This document shows positions 33,760 to 44,431 of a DNA stretch of 64,000 nucleotides, in pieces. The translations under genes were made by a program, and so were the position numbers. The notes beneath the pieces are model-generated. The model was not told where the DNA came from and made no database searches. It worked only from the letters and a program-made list of their open reading frames with translations. The number at the start of each line of letters is the position of its first letter. The first letter of the stretch is position 1. Origin of the DNA: Henckelia pumila (Eukaryota > Streptophyta > Magnoliopsida > Lamiales > Gesneriaceae); the NCBI RefSeq assembly GCF_033568475.1, contig NC_133121.1, positions 5,890,001 through 5,954,000 on the forward strand. Direction: 5' to 3'.

Positions 33760-36700
33760 CAGCAATTTAAAATTACAGGACTACACAGAAATCAGATGAC
33801 CAAAAATGTATAAAAATAAACATATTTGAACATAATTATAAAGAAACGAACATATATAATTAAAAATATAATTTTCTTTATGTTAGTCATAGGACGTAAA
33901 TATAATTAGTTTGTATCCATCATTCCATCTACAAATACATATAACATCACTAAAAATTCTATTTGTCTTGTGTAAAAAAAATATAATTTATATTTGTCTC
34001 TTCACATGTTTCTCCCTTCTTTCGAGTTTGGAGTGGTCTTTTTGTCTCGGAATGAGAAATGCAACCAACAAGCTATTTAATTAATGTATCCACCGCAAAA
34101 AAGATCATTCCATTTCACGTAAAGTTTGGATTTCAGTTACACATTCTTTGCAATCATATGCTCGCAACAAATCGCACCGAAGTGTGTGACCAAAGAAAAC
34201 TTGTGGACAACAAATGTCTTTGGCTCCAACAATAAATATATATATATATATATATATCTTTTATAGTGCCCAACAACTATGCCCAACTCTGTGCACATAA
34301 TGTCGATGCTACCCGCAGGATAGTGTCCTGCGGGTGACGTGGCGATTACCCACTAATTTTGACCAATCGTTAATGATGTAGTTTAAATTCTTGTTTCGTA
34401 GAATTGTTGAAATCCACTATTCGAATCTCTTGCCCTATTCAAACCCTTCTAATAAAATGGACCCTAAATTGCATTTGAATCTAGTATATTTGAGCAATTT
34501 CTTCGTCCAGATTCACTGTATATGTCAAGCATTTTTGACAATAAAATATCCAAAATTTGAAATTATCATCCAAGCAGTATACATTTTTAATTCATCTCCG
34601 GGTATAATTAATTTTTTTTAATCAAAATATATTATTTTCAACTCTATTGACTTTCAATTTTTTTCTTTATAAGACACTGTCAAATCTAATTTCATAATTC
34701 CAATAGAGTTATGTGCGATGCTTTTCACAAACTCCATTTAAAATATTTGATATATTTTTGGATTTTAATAAATTTAATTTTCAAATATTCACTTATATTA
34801 GGTCCTCAAGAAAAATATATAAATTTTATATAATAAAAATTAAATTTCATAACTAATAACTTTATTGGGTGGAATTTCTTTTTGAAAGTTATTTATGGTT
34901 AGGATTTTTGAGTAAAATCAAATCGACCAACAACAGGAAAAATCAACCTGGAATTAATAATTACTCCGCCTAATCCAAGACCAAAAATATACCTATCGTT
35001 AAGTGTAACATCATTTTCATGAAATTAAAATATTCCCTATTTAATTTGCAACAGAATGACAGCAATATCGAATCATTTAAATATGATTCCTTATTAAAAA
35101 CAATGGAATTCAAGTCATTTAGACTTTTAAAATAATCTAAAATTTAATTTGAATTTATTGTCGTGGATCTTGCCCGATTAACATGTTTGAATGTTTCTCA
35201 TATCTTAACCAAATTTATTCTTTTCTTTTTTTTGGCAAGAATGTCAAAATCCATGTCAAGAATTATTATACAATCCGGATGATGATTTCAAAATGATTAT
35301 GATAAACATGAATGGATTCAAGAACTAGGGTTGTAAGTAAATCTCTTGTAAATTGATCTCATGTGTCTACATCCACCGTTAACGACACGAGTCGATCCGA
35401 CATATATTTACAATAAAAAAATTAGATTTTTTTACATAAAAATAATATTTTTTCATGTGTCAGATCAAATAAGATATTTGTCTCACAAAATTGACGCGTT
35501 AGAAAATCCCACAAAAGTTTTTTGCTCATAGTTGAAGACCTTGAACTTAATGTAATAGATTATATATTATTATCAAAAAATATAATAAATTATATACATA
35601 TGTACATAACAAAAGTAAGTTATTACATTATATTGTTCGATGAAGTTGAGCCTTGAAATTAAGAAGGTGAGTTGTGCTTTGTATGTGAAAACGTACGATG
35701 TGTTTAGTGAGGAAATTAAAAACCTTACATTTGTATATTGCCATAGATTTAATTTCATATTACATTTCTAGAAATATTTGTGTAGTAAAAACTGAAACGC
35801 AAAATATAAGCAAATCAGGACTTCATACATGTAACAAATTTATTTGTTTAATTTTGAATTTCTATGGATAAATCTAGTATGATTTATTGGATATTTTCTA
35901 GTTTGTTACAGATTTTGTAAGGATTCGAGTTAATTTTATTGTTTTTTTTTGTTTTTTTTTTTTTATGAAATAGTTAATTTTATTGTTAAGCAACACTATT
36001 GGAGAGTAGACAAGCAATGGGATCCTACCTTAAACCAACAATTAATGATGGACCAAACTGTCCCATAAAAAGAGCATGCTTTGAAAATTATTTTGGAGAA
36101 TTTGGCTGGCTCCACGCGTATTCACAGCACAAATATAAAATCTACAAACAATAAATAAATAATAATATATGACCAGCTGGAATTTTCTTTTCCCAACAAT
36201 TTTTTTTTTCGAAAATTTAATTTTTTTTTAACCAAATTAATTTGCTTTTTAAGATTGTTTGTGCAAAGAAGGGGGATTTTATTGCTTCAATTCAATATAA
36301 TTGTGGTGATTCTTTAGCTTATTATTTTATATAAAATTCAATACATTAAATTTCAAACTATATTTGAAGCAGTATCTAAAGATAAATTCAATTATGGATA
36401 TTTATTAATAGACGTGAAATATATCGAAAAATTAATAAATCACACATATCGGTTCAAATACATGTTACGTTGAAGTAAGTATATAATTTTGAACATGATT
36501 TTGTGATGAAATGAATCTAAATAGAAATTCTATAGTTGACCATAATTAATATCCTACTCAAGAATCTTGTCGATTAAAATTAACTTATTGTAATTTTATA
36601 AGATATTTATATGTTATGTTCATAAAATTTCTCACATTGGAAACGTTTTTATATTCAAAATACTGATTTTCCACAATAAATACCAGAACCAACCATCCAA

Positions 36701-36780
36701 ATCCAAGTTCATCTCATATATTTTGATATTATTATATATATTATATTATTATTATTATCCAAACTGAAATTTTGTTTTGG
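33760..36780. other. Intergenic AT-rich region
   Basis: No gene is seen. It contains an (AT)n run at about 34233-34257 and a GC-rich hairpin at 34311-34335 (listed separately). The stretch about 35330-35510 (TCGATCCGACATATATTTA...) resembles a dispersed plant repeat. Confidence 0.5.
34311..34335. repeat. Perfect GC-rich hairpin
   Basis: ACCCGCAGGA, five-base loop TAGTG, TCCTGCGGGT: a 10-bp perfect stem in otherwise AT-rich DNA. It may be the core of a small foldback element. No coding context supports a terminator role. Confidence 0.6.
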
Positions 36781-36806
36781 ATTGACCTTTTTACCCCTCC
36801 ACACAC

Positions 36807-36815
36807 TTTATATAC
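36807..36815 (+). promoter_or_regulatory. TATA box of the PADRE gene
   Basis: TTTATATAC lies 91 bases before the ATG at 36906 and is followed by a CT/CA-rich leader, a typical plant layout. Confidence 0.6.
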
Positions 36816-36905
36816 TCCCACAAACTTCACATTCCCACAATTATCTTCAATTTTTTTTTTCGAAAAATTATCGAAACAAATTTGAATCCAAACACCAAAA
36901 CCCAA

Positions 36906-37433
36906 ATGGGAAATTACACTTCTTGCACCCTACCAGGCCCAGTGGCCAAGAGCTCGACCAGGGGCACAAAGGTCATTCTCCCCTCCGGCGAGCTCCGGCG
37001 AATACACGAGCCCACAAAGGCCGCCGAGCTAATGGTGGAGACGCCGAATTACTTCCTGGTGAACGCCGAGTCTCTGCGGGTCGGGAGACGCTTTGCGGCC
37101 CTGAACGCCGATGAAGACCTCGAAATGGGGAACAAATACGTCTTCTTCCCGATGAAACGTCTGAACTCGGCGGCGACGGCGGCCGACATGGACAGGCTTT
37201 CGGCGGCGACGAGTCCCGCCGCGAAAAGGGTCGGCGTGAGAATCCTGCCGGAATGCGGCGATGCCGCCGGGAAGCAGACGGTGGAGAGTGTCGAAAGAGT
37301 TTCTGCGCTGGATTTGGATGATTTCGAACAATTTTCGGCGCTGGAAATGAAGCACCGATTGTCGGTTTGCTGCCGGTCGAAGAAGCCTTTGCTGGAGACT
37401 ATTGTGGAAGAACCGGCCGGTTTTAGACGATGA
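36906..37433 (+). CDS. PADRE (DUF4228) domain protein
   Basis: This single-exon frame encodes 175 aa. The start is chosen at the ATG of MGNYTSC, because the frame upstream has no ATG and MGN plus Cys7 is the family's N-myristoylation/palmitoylation-type start. Conserved family features: KVILPSGELR (about residues 24-33), ELMVETPNYFLVNAES, the LGxxY-type NKYVFFPMKRL, and a disordered middle. PADRE genes respond to pathogen and abiotic stress; the molecular function is unknown. The gene is a GC-rich island (many GGCGGCGAC-like codons) in AT-rich DNA, as often seen for intronless plant genes. No neighbour suggests a partner. Confidence 0.9.
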   Translation: MGNYTSCTLPGPVAKSSTRGTKVILPSGELRRIHEPTKAAELMVETPNYFLVNAESLRVGRRFAALNADEDLEMGNKYVFFPMKRLNSAATAADMDRLSAATSPAAKRVGVRILPECGDAAGKQTVESVERVSALDLDDFEQFSALEMKHRLSVCCRSKKPLLETIVEEPAGFRR

Positions 37434-38447
37434 TAATGGCCGGAAAAATTTTGGCCATTTGATTTCTACAATTTTTGCCGATTATATTTTAAGTTTTTTT
37501 TGGCAAAGATTTGGATTTTTTATTTTTATTTTTATTTTTTTTCCAAAAATAATAATTTGTAGTGTATAGTTGTAGATAAGGTATATCATAACTAATATGT
37601 GATATGAAGTATCAAAGTTGTGTACTTTATTTTCAAAAAAAAGTTATGTACTTTAAATTTTACTAGGACAAGAAAAGTGTGGTTCAATTTGAGAATTTTG
37701 TTGGTGAAGATTATTAATAAAATATACTTGAGATTCATCCTGAGATAAATCACATAAGATTTTTTTTTTAAAAAAATTAATCACATAAGATTCATTGATG
37801 CAATGTTTGGGGTTCGTTTTTATTCTTAAAAAATTCTATTACTATCAACTTTATTTTTAAAACTTTCAATCTCTAATTATATCCTTTGTACCATGTTAAA
37901 AACGAGGGAGGTTTCAAAGTTATGGTATGATGATTTGACATCTTTCATGTTTTTTTGTCTTTTAATAGTTATTTAATTACCTTGTTGAAACACAACTTTT
38001 TTTTTATTACAGTGGATAATTATCAACGATATCGTTATTTTTTAAAATATTTAATTTATTTACGAAAACATCGTTTTTGTATTTTTTTTATTTCACCATT
38101 TATTTTTTTTCTTTCTTTCCCTTAAAACAAAAATAAAAGTACGCATTACAATTACATCTCTCCAACATTAATATCCTATTATATTAAATGCCCTGCCGCT
38201 ACCATTTTCAATTGGTCATTGTGTTTTGGTTTTCCATTTATTTAGAGCATAAACAAATTATGTCAAAAGTGTGTGCATCCACAAGGCCCAACTACGTCAA
38301 ACGTTTGTATCTAAGTGGCGTTTCTACTTATGGATCAAATATTGAATAATAATGGAAACATGGTGACTCTAGCAATCAGTATACAAGATGACAACTATAA
38401 CATAACAAGTATGAGCATTTTAAGTCGAAAAAAATGTGTCCAATACA
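37434..38447. other. Intergenic spacer
   Basis: AT-rich, with homopolymer runs. It probably holds the PADRE 3'-UTR and the 3' flank of the PPR gene, which are convergent. Nothing else recognised. Confidence 0.5.
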
Positions 38448-40322
38448 TCACCAGTAATCCCCACAAGAGCAAGAACCATCCACGAAATGGTGAAATCGGT
38501 TGCGGTCTCTCATAATTATTTTTCGTCCACAGATCTTGGAAACAAGCTTCATCACAGCATGACAATCTTGACAGACTCGGAGATTTTTGAAAATCTTAAT
38601 AGAAGTCCCTGGATTCGTGCTAATAAGCCCGAATGCAAGAGCAAGCTTCTCACTATGAACCTCCAGCGAACGCTCTTTATCTGCCTCTCCAATGTTGTGC
38701 AATGCTTCATCTGTTTGTGAAGAATACCCACGGGACCTTAGCCAGCCATTTACATGCTCGAGCATTTCATAAATTTCTTTGCTTTTCGGATGCTTGACAT
38801 CACCGGCACGAAACTCGTGTACATTGTTATTCACTTCAACCGAGCTACAACCAGGCTCCTTCTGTACTCCAGTTTGCTTCATCATAGACCTTATTCTAGC
38901 CACCCCGTCCCAGTTTCCTGCAGCAGCATATATATTGGACAGAAGGACGTAGGTACCTGAACTGGAAAGCCCGCGTTCTTGTAGGAATTCTACAATCTTC
39001 TCTCCAAGAACGACATTTTTGTGGAGCCTACATGCTCCAAGTAAAGTTCCCCATAGAACAGGGTCAGCCTCGACTTTGGCACTCTTCACAAGATTGTACG
39101 CTTCTTCTAATTGTCCTGCTCTGCCAAGAAGATTCACCATGCATCCGTAATGCTCAACTTTTGGCTGAATCCCGTGTTTATTTTTCATTGCGTGGAAAAT
39201 AGACCACCCTTTATCAACCAATCCAGCATGTGCACAAGCACTTAAAATGCCAATATAAGTAATATCAGTAGGGTGAAGGCCCACATCTGTCATCTCTTTG
39301 AACAATTTCAGAGCATCTAGGCTAAATCCGTGAATTGCATAACCACCAATCATCGCATTGTACACAACAGCATCCTTGTATTTGATCCCATCAAACACCA
39401 TCCTCGCCTCTTCTAAGCTCCCACATTTGTTATACATATCAATTAAAGCTGTGCCCACCTGAGTGTTTAACAAATTTTCATTAATACGAATGTAAGAATG
39501 AGCCCACTTGCCCAATTCTAACGCTCCTGCCTGACCACAAGCAGAAAGAACAGCCACCATTGACACTCCATTAGGCTTCACCTTCGACTTCAACATCTGC
39601 CGGAAGAGGATCAATGCCTCGTTTGGCTTCCCATATTGGGCGTATCCATCAATCATCACATTCCAACTCACCACATCCCTCTCCTCCATCCCATCAAACA
39701 ATGATCTGGCCTCATCAATATCCCCATTTTTTGCATATCCGGTTATCATTGCAGTTGAGGAAACAATATTATTTTCAGGTATCATGGCAAAAAGTCTACG
39801 AGCTGAGGCAACATCCATGCCTCGTGCATAAACATCAACAAGGGCAGTTCTTACATAACTATCTGATTCATATCCAAATTTATGTGCATGGCAGTGAAGG
39901 ATTTTTCCGACTTCCAGCGTGCAAGCTTTGATTACAGTGGACAATGTGAACGCATTAGGTTCCACATTTTCAGATAACATCTGCACATAAAAATATAGCG
40001 CTTGTTCATGGAGACCATTTGTGGCATGGGAACGAATAATGGATGTATAGAAGAAAACGTTAGGATTCCGGGTGCGATTAAAGAGAGCGACAGAAACTTC
40101 GACCCGTCCCAAAGAAGAGTATGAACGCTGGAGCTTGAAATCCAAAACTGGGTGGCTTTCTAGGCCATGCCGGATAATGAATGCATGGATTTGACTAAGA
40201 TGTTTGATAGTTTTGCTTTTATCCAAAAGCAATGCAAGTTTTTCAGGATGTGAACTGCTGCTTTCCTTTATGGCAGGCTTGAATTGTGCAGGTGGTGCCA
40301 CAAGAGCAGAAATGGAGGACAT
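38448..40322 (-). CDS. DYW-class pentatricopeptide repeat protein, ELI1-like
   Basis: This intronless frame encodes 624 aa, starting at the ATG of MSSISALV. The N-terminus (about 30 residues, Ser/Ala-rich, few acids) fits a chloroplast or mitochondrial transit peptide. A run of PLS-type PPR motifs follows from about residue 60 (for example YTSIIRSHATNG, VVSWNVMIDGYAQYGK, AVVYNAMIGGYAIHG). E/E+ motifs come next, then a complete DYW domain in the last 95 residues with HSE, CQDCH and a terminal CGDYW. PLS proteins bind organelle RNA one base per repeat, and the DYW domain is a zinc cytidine deaminase for C-to-U editing. Repeat order and length resemble Arabidopsis ELI1 (At4g37380); that assignment is from memory and moderate. 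Confidence 0.92.
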   Translation of the reverse strand: MSSISALVAPPAQFKPAIKESSSSHPEKLALLLDKSKTIKHLSQIHAFIIRHGLESHPVLDFKLQRSYSSLGRVEVSVALFNRTRNPNVFFYTSIIRSHATNGLHEQALYFYVQMLSENVEPNAFTLSTVIKACTLEVGKILHCHAHKFGYESDSYVRTALVDVYARGMDVASARRLFAMIPENNIVSSTAMITGYAKNGDIDEARSLFDGMEERDVVSWNVMIDGYAQYGKPNEALILFRQMLKSKVKPNGVSMVAVLSACGQAGALELGKWAHSYIRINENLLNTQVGTALIDMYNKCGSLEEARMVFDGIKYKDAVVYNAMIGGYAIHGFSLDALKLFKEMTDVGLHPTDITYIGILSACAHAGLVDKGWSIFHAMKNKHGIQPKVEHYGCMVNLLGRAGQLEEAYNLVKSAKVEADPVLWGTLLGACRLHKNVVLGEKIVEFLQERGLSSSGTYVLLSNIYAAAGNWDGVARIRSMMKQTGVQKEPGCSSVEVNNNVHEFRAGDVKHPKSKEIYEMLEHVNGWLRSRGYSSQTDEALHNIGEADKERSLEVHSEKLALAFGLISTNPGTSIKIFKNLRVCQDCHAVMKLVSKICGRKIIMRDRNRFHHFVDGSCSCGDYW

Positions 40323-41370
40323 TACTTACTATAGCATTTCAAAAGCTATGTTCTCAAGTAATAACATTAGAAAAATCGATGATTTCACCACACAGAGCTT
40401 CACAGAACTGAAAACCGTGTCATCATCTAGCAGCAAAGATGTGGTGCTATCTTCGATACCTACAAGGATGGAGAAAAAATACATCAGAAGTTCACAAAAT
40501 TGACAAAAGACGTGTAAAACTAACCTTCTCTGCCAAAAAGAAGATATATAATATGGAAAATGAGTCCAACAATATAGCTGGAAAAAAAAATCCAGTTATT
40601 AGAAAAATAACAAAAAGAAGCTCCTAAATAAGAGTTCCAAGAATAAACGAAAACCAAATTAGCTTTTTATTTGATGAAATTGTGACGGCAGGAGCAAGCA
40701 TATGGTACACCGACACTCGACATATTATCATGTTCGCACATCATCTTTTCAACAAGGATGATATCTTAAACAGTAAAAAATTTAGAAACAACTATGATCC
40801 AAGATACATATCACCAATGATTGATCATATTCTTGGCTTTTCCTAGTCATAACAAAACATGTTTCAGCAGAGTTTATGAATAACAAAATAATTGACAAAG
40901 AATTGAAGCACAAAATCCCTATACAACACAGAATATCTTTTTCTTTCATCAATTAGCTACGGAGCTACCAAAACCATGGAGGCGAAGAATGTATTTCACT
41001 AACACATATTTTCACATTCTACTAATTCATCACCTGAAACACAAAAAAAAGCATACCAAACAAAAGTAAAATCAAAAGACAAGCTGTAAGCTAAAGAAGA
41101 TAAATTTCCATAGGCAATATTTAGTGGATAAAATTGTGCTTATGCAAGCGTCATTGAAGCGACATAAAAATGCACCCAAAAAAAAATCATTCGGTTCATG
41201 TCCGTACCTTTGAATCATCGGATGAGGATATAATTCAACGAAGAATTGCCGCAGCGGCGTCGGCGGAGGGTGAATAGATTAATCGGAGCACGACGGCTGA
41301 CGGTGAGGAGCAGGACCGACGGGCATGCTGGCGGAGAGTGGATAGGGAGTAGAGCGTGTTCAAATATATC
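40323..41370 (-). other. Upstream leader of the PPR gene with a probable 5'-UTR intron
   Basis: A GC-richer block at about 41211-41340 ends (minus strand) in TTCAAAG|GTACGGAC, a plausible donor at 41210. An acceptor would lie nearer the start codon, but none was chosen. The GC block would be a non-coding first exon and promoter. No transcript evidence. Confidence 0.35.
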
Positions 41371-41763
41371 GCAGAAATAGTCCCTAAATCATAAATATTA
41401 TTGGTTGAATATTTTTTTCATTTACAATATTATTTAAAATGATTTTTTAAAATATAAAACATTTTAAAGAGAAATTTAACGGATGTGAAGTACATATTGG
41501 TCTAGATTCGGGGTCTTGTCGATGCTAGCACATGCTGTATCTAACGAATTTTTTTTTTTCACTTGAGACGTTAATGTAAACATCTCAAATACAACAAAAA
41601 TAAGTCGTTGGATCCTTGATTCAAATGTATTTGCTCATGCAATATTTGGATTCAATAATTTATTCTCTTTTTGTTGAAGAGTGAAATTGACAGTTACAAA
41701 TGGATTTCGAATTCCAGCATTGTCTCATGCTTAAAAGTTGTTATCAGATCAACTACACGGCTT

Positions 41764-41802
<39 letters not shown>

Positions 41803-42776
41803 ACCATATTACTTCCATCTTGGATTTGAAGTTTGAACCAAGAATACCTAAGAAGACATTTGAGAAAGTTTTGATAAACCACTACTACATACGGACAAGA
41901 AATAAAAACACACTACAACACAATACACTCCAAAACATCCATTTCTTAACCAATATTTTCTTAAAACACAAACATCAAAGGCATTACAAAACTTTCATGG
42001 GACGATGCTGCTTGATCTTGGTGAACCTTCAATCTCACTTATTCATGCTTGTTTGTTGTTCTATCACCTCCTCCTGTTCAATTACAATAAATTAGATGTT
42101 GATCCAGAGACAATAACCAAATTACAATATGGAAAAAAAAAAAAAAAAAACAAGCTCATTATAAATTTAGCACATAGAACAATCATACATTCTTCATCCA
42201 CAATTCTTGTCACAATAAACATATACGGCTATCATATATATTCCTTGCACCAAAAACATTTTGTAACTGTCTAATCCTTGCCGCGAATGAAATCACTCAA
42301 TCATCTATCAAATTCCATACCAGAACTACTTAGAGCCGAGTAAGATGAAGGACAATTACAAGTTATACACGATCAAAGTATCTCGATGTTAAATTAATGT
42401 AGTTTTTGAGATTGCTTAAAAGTTAAAATAAGTGAAATTTTGTGAAAGAAAATCAGTTTTTTGTAAGCAATCTCAAACACTAACTATATCCACAGTTCTT
42501 ATCGCAATAAACGAATTTCACTAATGGAATCAAGAAACATGACTAACAATGCAAAAAACAAAATATTCAAAGCATGGTACTTGGTAGCAGCTCAATCATT
42601 CAGGCAACGAATGAACTTCACAAAAAAATAAATAAATAAATAAACCTCTATATTTCCGAATTTCTGCTGCTTTGAATCGGAATCTTTCTTCTCAATGCTC
42701 TCAGTTCAATGATCGGGAGCTTCATATACATATGAAGAAGGATCATAATAGATAAGTCGTCGTCACGTACATCTTC
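41371..42776. other. Intergenic spacer
   Basis: AT-rich, with a (TA)n run at about 41767-41800. No gene recognised. The AAAAAAAAA run near 42130 and adjacent frames look spurious. Confidence 0.5.
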
Positions 42777-43196
42777 TCATGAGGAGCTAGATATTGCAAC
42801 GAGATTGATTGGGGCATGATCTCGTAGCATTTTCTCGCGAGAGCTAAAAAGAGTAATTCCATTGCAGAATGACACTATGAAAAGCTCTCCATTGTGCTTG
42901 CAGCTTCCGAGAAATCTAATATTGGAGCTTCCAGCTGGTACAAATTCCATTTCCTTCCAAAAAAAACATTAAAAAACCCCATAAATTAGCACTTCTGGGC
43001 TTCAACGACGACCTGGGAAAGAAAGAGCAAAGACGTGCTTAGTGAGGAACAATTTAATCACCCGACTCAAAGCTCGATCCTACGATTTCTTACCTTCACG
43101 GCGTCAAATGTATGATTGAATTTGAAAGCTTGGTCTGAAGACAAACAGCAGTAGATAAAGATTTGAGCTTCAGAATCCTAAAAAATGTTTCACTCC
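42777..43196 (-). other. Possible small spliced transcription unit with short ORFs
   Basis: On the minus strand, an acceptor (TTTTTTAG|GATTCTG, 43196), a donor (GTGAAG|GTAAGAAAT near 43096) and a second acceptor (TTTCCCAG|GTCGTC near 43013) make two exons. Across the junction, a frame without ATG reads FIYCCLSSDQ to VVVEAQKC and a stop. Downstream at 42777-42950 an ATG in good context opens a 57-codon frame (MEFVPAGSSN...LVAISSSS). Neither peptide is recognised. It could be the 3' end of an undetected gene, a non-coding RNA, or chance. Confidence 0.25.
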
Positions 43197-43671
43197 AATG
43201 GAAAGATGAGTTTGAAAAGAGGCGGACTTTTTTTTTTCTTGCTATTACTGCCGTGATTTGGAGATTATTATTTTATTATTATTATTATTTTTCCTGTTAT
43301 TATTATTTTATTATTATAACATGGACATTGTCCTTAAAATAAAATTTTAAAATAATACATCGTCCTTATATATTACTATATATCGTAAATGGTTTTTTAT
43401 TATTATTATTACTAAAAGGGGTGAGTGTTTCTCTTTGGGTTCGAACCTAGGTATGGTTTTTTATAAAGTAAATAAAAAATTCTTTCATTTATAACTTTTA
43501 ATACATATATTTTTTTTACAAGCAATAATGGTAAAGGAAATAGGCTGACACAAGAAAATGATAAAAGTTGATAAATATCTTCTAATCATGTTTGCAATAA
43601 TTTTGTGTTATCGTTTGGACAAATTCCCAAGAACATAGACCAAATGCAAATCGGGTCATTCCCGAACACCC

Positions 43672-44016
43672 AAAGTTCGTGTGGTTGCAAGTCGCAATGG
43701 CGTGCAACCTTACTCATATCGATCAGTCCTCAACACTGAACCAAGACGGGTTTTGTCGATAAAAGATTTATTTGTTTTGATGATTTGATGAGAGCATACT
43801 TTACGGGATCACTTTCCTGTTCCGCGCAGGAGGCGAAAGACTGCTCCGTTGGAAGCACTCCCAGATGTTACTAACAATGGATTTGCAAAGAAGGTTTGCC
43901 AGAAGAACCAGGACTCCTCTACATGGATGGATGTTGAGCCTTCCGTCGATCGGCTCCAAGTGCTGAATCAGAAAGTGAGAAGTAAATCAACTGTGTATAC
44001 AATGAAAGAGATTTAA
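43672..44016 (+). pseudogene. Unidentified coding relic
   Basis: One plus-strand frame stays open except for two adjacent stops at 43786-43791. It reads VRVVASRNGVQPYSYRSVL... before and DHFPVPRRRRKTAPLEALPD...STWMDVEPSVDRLQVL after. The amino-acid composition looks protein-like, not like translated AT-rich DNA. No start codon or family was identified. It lies downstream of AAR2 on the other strand and could be an exon of an unrecognised gene or a gene fragment. Confidence 0.3.
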
Positions 44017-44431
44017 TAGCTGAACTTGTCACTGACTGTTAAATAACTGAATCAGGATAGATGAAGCACGGAGTTTTTGGACTACTTTGTTTTTGGGCCA
44101 CTTTACTGTCAAGCTTGAAGAGACTTTTGCATTCAATATCTATGTTTTCTCCAAAATTGGCCAAATAGGCCACGATGGAAGATACAAAACAATGCTGACG
44201 CATTACAGGTTTCAAGTTTCAACCACTCAATCGTATTTACCAGCACATCGCAACATTGAATTTTAATACTAAATTGGCAACACCGTAATATTTGTATCGT
44301 GGTGACAAAATATTACTTTGAGGAACACTACCTCGATTTACTATTTTGTGAGTCTCACAAAAAGTGAACTAAAAGGTCCACTAACCTGCTACCTCGAGGC
44401 TGCTTGGAGGCAAGAACAAGATTAAAAACTA

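Noticed and set aside
34311-34335. GC-rich hairpin as a transcription terminator
   Set aside because: Eukaryotic context, no adjacent gene end and no T-run logic; kept only as a hairpin.
37029-37355. 108-codon minus-strand frame, Arg-rich
   Set aside because: It is the GC-rich shadow of the PADRE gene on the opposite strand.
39614-39931. 105-codon plus-strand frame
   Set aside because: It is antisense to the PPR coding sequence; repetitive His/Ser content mirrors PPR codons.
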